From Cladocopium goreaui (taxonomy: Eukaryota; Sar; Dinophyceae; Suessiales; Symbiodiniaceae), in contig CAMXCT020001462.1 of the NCBI GenBank assembly GCA_947184155.2, positions 1 through 64,000 of the forward strand: a DNA stretch of 64,000 nucleotides, given 5' to 3'. The notes under the pieces were generated by a model, which searched no databases, was not told where the DNA came from, and saw nothing but the letters and a program-made list of their open reading frames with translations. Every line of letters begins with the position of its first letter. Position 1 is the stretch's first letter. The position numbers and the translations under genes are program-made. Positions 58,050 to 64,000 of the stretch are shown in pieces.

Positions 58050-59215
58050 TAATCCCTTCCCCCTACTACTAAACGTCCCCCAAATACCAAAAACTAGGGT
58101 CCATCTCCAATTTCGGAAAATTTGAGATTGGCTGTTATTTGATCCCCTGTAGAAAACAACTTAAAAATAAAGCTACCATTTTTGGGTTTTGCTCCCTAAT
58201 ACTAAAAACTAGTTAACCCCGGGGTATTTATTATTGGGGCCCGTCCGATTTTTTTTAATTTTTTATATTGGGGTTTTAATTTTTTTGTTAGGGCCCGCTT
58301 CGAATCCAATTTTTGGCAATATTTTAATAGCGTTATATAAGGAAATATAATTGATTTTGAAATCGAACAAACTAGTTTTTATTATTAATGGCTTTAATTT
58401 TATTAGTAGGGTCCGCTTCGAAATCCAATTTTTGGCAGTATTTTAATTGCGTTATATAAAGAAAATTAATTGATTTTGAAATCGGAAAAAATATGTTTAA
58501 GGACTTTTAAGGACTTAATTTTATTAATAGGGTCCGCTTCGAAATCTAATTTTTGGCAGTATTTTAATGGCGTTACATAAGGAAATTTAATTGATTTTGA
58601 GATCGGAAAAAATAGCTTACACCCTTAAGGGTTTAATTTTATTAATAGGGTCCGCTTCGAAATCCAATTTTTTAGCATTTTTTAATGGCGTGATATCGGA
58701 AAAAATAGTTTTTATTCTTAAAGGTTTATTTTTAGTTATTTTTATTAATAGGGTCCGCTTCGAAATCCAATTCTTGGCAATATTTTAATGGCGTTATATA
58801 AGGAAATTTAATTGATTTTGAGATCGGAAAAAAATTGAAAACTAGTTTGTATTATTAAGAGTTTAATTTTATTAATAGGGCCCGCTTCGACATCCAATTT
58901 TTGGCAATATGTTAATGGTGTTAGATAAGGAAATTTAATTGATTTTGAAATCAAACATTTTTTTTTATTATTGATGTTTTAATCTTATTAACAGGGTCCG
59001 CTTCGACATCCAATTTTGGGCAATATTTTAGTTGCGTTATATAAGGAAATTTAATTGATTTTGGGATCGGAAAAAATAGTTTTTATATGTTTTTATTGTT
59101 AAAGGTTGAATTTTATTAATAAGCTTCCCTAATAATAGATACCCTCTAAAAATAAAAACTACCTGAAGTGTTTATTAAAAGGGGGGGGCGTTTAGTATTG
59201 GGGGGAAAGGATTAC
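58050..59215. mobile_element. Second large foldback element with internal 118-bp array
   Basis: The left end GTAATCCCTTCCCCC (58,050) pairs with GGGGGGAAAGGATTAC ending at about 59,213. Inside follow ACTAAACGTCCCCCAAATA / the complement of GGGCGTTTAGTATTGG, and AAAAACTAGTTAACCCC. The core is seven units spaced about 104-136 bp (CGCTTCGAAATCC near 58,296, 58,414, 58,535, 58,653, 58,757, 58,893, 58,999). Ends, arm words and unit all resemble the element at 18,561-20,340. No ORF. Confidence 0.7.
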
Positions 59216-60500
59216 AGTACTCAGTACAGTGCTACAAGCAAGTAATGATGGTCAGTGGGCAAGCATGGAAAAGCCCTGAGTTTATGTGACAGTCAGTGAA
59301 AAGTCAAAGCCAATAAGAGAAGCCAAGCCAAGCTCTTCACCTATTTGTTGTTCTTGCTGTGTCTGCAGCATTTTCATCTTCACCTCCAAGGGACAAATCG
59401 AGACAACATGAACACATCGCGCAAATCTTCCTCAGAAATTCCCCGCAAAGGGAATACGCAACCTATTTAAAAAAATACCGTGTTGTGAAATCACGAAAAG
59501 TGTCAAGTGTGAAACTGCTTCCAGCTGAAGCACCTCTGCTGTCACAGCCTCCACTAAATATCGCTGCCAATCCTTTGAAAAGGCTCAGCACAGAACTGGA
59601 TAGAACTGGACAGAACTGGATAGAACTGGTGCTTCATGGTTGCAGGTCTGCCTCAGCGGAGAGGTGAGTCGCTGGTCACTGACACGGCTGCGTGTTGGCG
59701 AGTGAAGGAGCAAGGTTCCCTTGTGATCCCCTGGCGATCCCCTTGTGATGTACTGGTGATCCCCTGGTGATCCCCTTGTGGTCCGGTAGCTGCTTTTATA
59801 TGCATTTATCATGTACAGCCAGGTAGTCGACTGGATGATTCCCAAAAATGAATCACTGAAGTGATGGGAGGCTTTTATTGGGTGGATTCATGACTTGCGG
59901 ACAAAACCCAATCATTACAGTCTCAGTCTCACTGCTCCTCTTCCATCCGGCCAAAATGTTTTTGTCCCAGGAGCCACATGCAAAGATGCTTGCCGCGGAT
60001 GACCACCGCAAGCAACTGATTGAATCGTTGGGGCCTTCTGATGCCTTCTGGCACCGGAGCCTCCTGCAGCTGCTTGGGCATTGAAAAAAAGAAAAACTTG
60101 AAACGTATGTGAAGGGACAGCTTCACGACAGCTATTTTTCCACAACACCTAGTGGTTTGAGACCTCAACTTGCGTATTTTTCTTCCACTCATCTCGTTGG
60201 TCGTTGGCAGCACAGTCCGGTCGTCCCGGCTACCATGACAGTCCGTGCGTTCATCCCCTGCACACTCCATTTGGAATGCACACCAGAAAGCGCATTCTGA
60301 TCATTCTGTATAAACTGTATAAGGGCAACGCCAGTGCCTACTTCGGCATTGGCAACAAAAGCCAGCATCGTCTGCCGGCTGGGCTCAAACCTCACGCGAC
60401 ACTCGAAGAGGCCATGCAGTGGCTGCTGCCTTGTCTGGCTTGTTGAGCGGCTCTGTAACGTTATGGATGTCTTCCATATCCTCCTTTTGGAGCTCCGCAA
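59216..60500. repeat. Stretch with two short tandem repeats, no gene
   Basis: TAGAACTGGA/CAGAACTGGA repeats four times at exactly 10 bp (59,591-59,630). GATCCCCT[GT]G[GT]-type units of about 15 bp repeat at 59,691-59,785. Other sequence holds only short ORFs. Confidence 0.5.
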
Positions 60501-60501
60501 C

Positions 60502-62790
60502 CTAACCAGAAGCCGTCTGACCCGAGGTGCAGCAGTTTCGGAGAGCAGCCAGGCCACCGTACAGCAAGATCACAACAAATCCAATCGCTACAGCAATGAG
60601 GGCAAACAGTGCGGTTCTTAGTGGTTTGTGCCAGTCGAACTGCTCATAGATGGGACTGTCCCGCTGGTCCTCGTAGCCCTCGCAGGGTTCGAAAGAACCC
60701 CAGCGAAACAGGAACTGCATCAAGGAGAAGCCAAGGTACAAAATATGCCCAGCAAGAATAACCCATCCGCCATTGGAGCATGAGTAGGGCATTCGGCTGA
60801 TCATGAAACTGATAAACAAAATCAAGCCATTGATGCCATGATTGTAGACCGTGTAGTAGGTTACATCGAGTTTGCCTCCTCAAGGTCAGACCAAACCATG
60901 AGCCAGTAACCCACGGCCACTACAAGCGGACGCCCTTACTTACCCCATCCACCTACTAGTTACCCCATCCGCAAGGCACACCGAGTTACCCCAGGGCAGA
61001 CAATAGTTACCCCAGGTTTCAAATCCCCAAGGCACAGCGGCTCAGATGCATCATGTTTTGAAGCCGCTGCAAACTTTGAATCATGTCCCTAGCTTGCATT
61101 TAGCTATGCCCGGAATCAGAAAATGGGAAGGTGCGACCTGTCAACTCGGAGTCAAATCCCCATGGCACACCGCCAAAAGCCATTCCAGGCCAAAAGCTTA
61201 GCCAAGCATTGAAACACCATCGCCAGCTTGCGTTCTGGTATCTCCAAAAGAAACAAAATAAAGGAGGTCCATTCTCATAAAAGCTAAAATCCCAATGGCA
61301 CACTTGCAGGAGAGTGGAAGACTTTCACGAAGTCGTTGCAAACTTTGAATCATGCCCCTAGCTTGCATTTAGCTATGCCCGGAATCAGAAAATGGGAAGG
61401 TGCGACCTGTCAACTCGGAGTCAAATCCCAATGGCACACCGCCAAAAGCAATTCCAGGTCAAAAGCTTAGCCAAGCATTGAAACACCATCGCCAGCTTGC
61501 GCTCTGGTATCTCCAAAAGAAACAAAATAAAGGGTGTCCATTCTCATAAAAGCCAAAACCCCAATGGCACACTTGCAGGCGAGTGGATGACTTGCACAAA
61601 CAAAGTTTGAAATTAATCGCATTGAAATCACACCCTGCCCTGCTGTAACGGAATCCGAGACATATGGAATATGGATGTAATACCAGAATCATGGCTCTGG
61701 AAAGGTTTTTGGACGAGGTACCGGACGAGATACCGGACGAGGTACCGGAATTACATTTTGCCATCCCAGCCAGAACCCACCCCACGTATCCCCACGTCAG
61801 ATCAAAAACAGTAAATGGTGAAAACGATGTGGATAGGTCCGAAAGATCCAAGCAATAAGGTCCGGAAGAGGAGGATGATGTTGCGGAAGATATGGTGGAG
61901 GATGATGATGTGGAGGATGATGAGGTGGAGGATGACGATGTTGAGAAGGAGGAAGATAATGATGTTGAGGATGATCATGTTGAGGAGGAGGATAAAAAGG
62001 ATGATAATTAATGTTGCGGAAGAGGAGGTGGAGGAGGAGGATGTTGCAGAAAATTAGGTGGAGGATGACGATGTTGAGGATGATGATGTCAAGGGGGAGG
62101 ACGAGGATGATGCTGAGAATGATGATGTGGAGGAGGAGGAAGATGATGATACTGAGGAGGAGGAGGAGGAAAAGGAGGAGGAGGAGGAGGACCGATCACA
62201 AGACCCCCGAGTGTGTACACACTGTGTGGGAAACTCACGTTGCCCCAGGGATTGTTAGGGTGCAAATGGATATAACTTGATATAACTAACGTTTGCCATG
62301 TTAAGAATCCCTGCGTGCCTATGCGTTGTGCTGCAAAGATCATACCAAATAACAAATCATGTAGTAATTCATTCCAGTGGTTGTGTCACTTCTTCCGCAT
62401 GGCACACCGAGATGAGACAACAAAGTGCTATCTGAGACAAGAAAGGGCTTTCACCCAGTAACAGTGGGATTGGTTGCCCCGCTACAAAGCAAAGCATGGT
62501 TGTCTTTGAGATCCAAGCCGATGGAATCTCTCCTTTGAAGAATGACCGGGCACACATCCACTCTGTAAGCTGACCCAAGGACTGCACCAATCGGGATTGA
62601 TGCGTCAAGTAGAAGTAGTACCAAATGCTTTGGCTGGGCTCATCAATGAAGATCGATGTATATTGGTCATAGAGCCCGTGAACCACAAAGATCAAAGCCC
62701 AAATAGTTCGAAAGCGCACATAGTTCTGCTCGCTCATGTAAGGCAAGCTGCAGCACAGAAAACTATCCAAACACAGAAACACCGCGGGGT
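60502..62790 (-). CDS. Rolling-stone/AIG1-like multi-span membrane protein
   Basis: Minus strand. The final exon, 60,875-60,502, starts after GAGGAG|GC and encodes about 124 residues with three hydrophobic spans (GLILFISFMISRMPY; WVILAGHILYLGFSLMQFLF; ALFALIAVAIGFVVILLYGG), then stops TAG. NHGIN before span one, and SPIYEQFDWHKP before the last span, match the YNHGxN and IYxxLDW patterns I know from rolling-stone-like proteins. An upstream open segment (about 62,790-62,440) carries IWALIFVVHGLYDQYTSIF, YYFYLTHQSRLVQSLGQL and ISKTTMLCFVAGQPIPLLLG, the first spans of that fold, including the YLTHxxxLxQ motif. The intron between (about 62.4-60.88 kb) contains three repeats. Its exact ends and the start codon are not placed. 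Biochemical role unknown; likely a membrane protein of six or more spans. Confidence 0.55.
60940..61605. repeat. 269-bp tandem duplication plus GTTACCCCA words
   Basis: GCAAACTTTGAATCATG begins at 61,069 and 61,338; about 269 bp repeat once with few changes, ending near 61,605. Just upstream, AGTTACCCCATCC/AGTTACCCCAGG occurs four times at 60,948-61,018. Both lie in the intron of the membrane protein gene. Minus-strand ORFs across each copy are related to each other only through the duplication. Confidence 0.85.
61715..62205. repeat. 15-bp ACCGGACGAG repeat and GGATGATGATGTGGA array
   Basis: GAGGTACCGGACGAGATACCGG repeats at 61,717-61,752 (15 bp). From 61,860 to 62,200 GAGGATGATGATGTGGAGGAT-type words dominate, reading as acidic peptide on the plus strand. 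No flanking coding sequence supports a protein. Confidence 0.8.
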
Positions 62791-62839
62791 TTGACTTGAG
62801 CCACATCGTGCAGAATCTCCACGCTGCAAATGAGCTCGC

Positions 62840-62997
62840 GCGCGCACACACTATACCAATTAATCATTGTTTTTTAAAAATTAAGCCATTTAACACAGGA
62901 AGTTTAGTTCGAAAACTTCTGAATTACGGACGAATGTCCAGGGGCAGTATTGTCATCATCATGTCATGATCCTGTCAACAGTTCGGAAGTGTGCGAA
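62840..62997. other. Spacer between divergent genes
   Basis: Minus-strand exons lie to the left and a plus-strand gene fragment to the right. It holds an AT-rich patch (TTTTTTAAAAATTAAGCC) and no motif I can name as a promoter. Confidence 0.3.
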
Positions 62998-64000
62998 TTC
63001 ACCGCATCGGTTTTGAGTCTGCCCATGGCGGCTGACGATCATCAGGCGCAGCTTCGTGCAGCAGTGCCTTTTCGATTAAATGCACATCATGGCGTTGTGC
63101 ATGATGTTGATGGTGACTCTCAAGAGAGGAGACTTGAGGACGATTCTGGGGCTTCAGGCTTGTCAAAAGAATGGAGTACGGGAAAGCTTGCCCGTGAGCG
63201 CGGCCTTTCGTGAAGTTCAAGCAAGGCAGCTGGAATCCAAAGAAGAGCCTTCTAGCCCATACAAAGCCTTCAAGCTGTTTTCTCCCAAGGATGGTTTTGA
63301 CACACAAGAAGAGGAGGCTGTGCCACCTCTGACTCAGCCTCGCTCTTCTGGCCATGCAGGAAGCAAGACTCGCCACTAGAATTTGTTTCGACTTCAGAGC
63401 CGGAGGGTGACGAACCAGCTATGAAAAAAACCAGCCGCCAAAGTTGAAGCGGCCTCCCTCCAGCAGAGGAGATCCACCAGCCAAGAAGACAAAACAGTTG
63501 AAGCCAACGGCCGCAGCCGCTGAGGCTGTTGAGGCTGTTGAGGCTGTGGCTGTTGAGGCTGTGGCTGTTGAGTCTGAAGTTTCGAAAGCTTTGAAAAAGT
63601 CAGCTGCAACAGCATTTGGAAGATCCGTCCCCTACGGCAGCGGCAGCTGGACCTTCACCCCGACCAGATGCAGCAGGTGAAAGCGAGAACCCCAAGAACG
63701 CTGGCATGGACAGCAGCATGCTTCCCAATGCGGCCCGGTCCTACAAGGATACTACTGGCAACTGGGAGGCAGGATTTTTTAGGAACAACTGGATGGTTTT
63801 CGTCACCTTGTTTGTTTTCACCATTTGCCTTTCTCTTTCCCTTTTTCTTCTACCCTTACCCTGTCACAGCTCGGCAGGTGTTTGAGTTCGTGCGACAGAC
63901 AGGGAACTTGAAGGGCGAGGTTTGGAGAAAAATTGTCCACCTTCCAGAAGCTACAGAAGAGGTAGCTGGGAGGCAGCTGAGAGCAGAAGTAGCTCAAATA
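62998..64000 (+). pseudogene. Plus-strand gene fragment with broken frame, unknown protein
   Basis: Coding-like sequence continues to the window edge but changes frame repeatedly. The segments are about 63,023-63,213, 63,190-63,379, 63,380-63,440, 63,444-63,610 (KRPPSSRGDPPAKKTKQLKP, then Ala/Val/Glu repeats from GAGGCTGTTGAGGCTGTGGC), 63,616-63,795 (YKDTTGNWEAGFFRNNW) and 63,878-64,000 (VFEFVRQTGNLKGEVWRKIV). The last two join across an 82-bp GT-AG intron (63,796-63,877) with a strong pyrimidine tract. Frame changes coincide with homopolymers (A7 at 63,423; AAA at 63,440; TTT at 63,615), so either sequencing error or decay. No domain recognised. Basic and acidic low-complexity parts suggest a nuclear or scaffold protein, which is a guess. 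Confidence 0.4.

Noticed and set aside
61860..62258. Acidic EDDD/EEEE protein on the plus strand
   Set aside because: Follows from the GGATGATG array; lies inside the probable intron of a minus-strand gene.
62795..62804. Relict spliced-leader sequence (TGGCTCAAG on the minus strand) before the membrane protein exon
   Set aside because: Only nine bases match the end of the dinoflagellate spliced leader, which is expected by chance at about this frequency in 64 kb. The preceding bases do not match.

Overview
The window looks like nuclear DNA of a dinoflagellate, most likely a Symbiodiniaceae or other suessialean alga. The evidence is indirect but consistent: genes broken into exons of about 20-150 bp, introns starting with GC and probably GA as often as GT, recognisable genes all on one strand over about 40 kb, and long stretches of tandem repeats and small foldback elements. 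No prokaryotic gene layout, rRNA, tRNA or CRISPR was seen. Most long open reading frames here are artefacts of repeats whose unit lacks stop codons.

Layout. 1-3.1 kb: six tandem arrays. 3.1-8.4 kb: AT-rich DNA with at least three families of roughly 100-230 bp inverted-repeat elements (MITE-like), one copy nested in another. 8.4-13.96 kb: minisatellites, a CAG array and a six-subunit higher-order satellite (period 1,190 bp) containing the only assembly gap (100 N). 14-18.3 kb: weak exon candidates, a satellite of 8-bp units and further arrays. 18.29-20.34 kb and 58.05-59.22 kb: two large foldback elements whose interiors are related arrays of about 118-120 bp units.

Genes, all on the minus strand from about 63 to 23 kb: a multi-membrane-span protein resembling rolling-stone/AIG1 (62.8-60.5 kb); a cytochrome b5 domain (50.1-49.6 kb), membrane exons (43.1 kb and 39.0-38.6 kb) and a cytochrome b5 reductase-type FAD/NAD module (36.5-34.4 kb), which lie in the order expected for one fused electron-transfer protein spread over 16 kb; an intronless DUF1254/DUF1214 protein (29.0-27.7 kb); and an RluA-type pseudouridine synthase (26.3-23.0 kb). 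An intronless orphan ORF (42.0-40.7 kb) sits in what would be an intron of the b5 gene. At the right edge a plus-strand gene fragment has a reading frame broken at homopolymers.

43.98-49.25 kb is a block of repeats bounded by two oppositely oriented arrays of one family. The most unusual signal is at small scale: introns, and the unannotated DNA between exons, repeatedly contain a short tandem duplication of almost exactly 10 bp, different in sequence each time. It is present in 10 of the 12 introns whose ends I could place.
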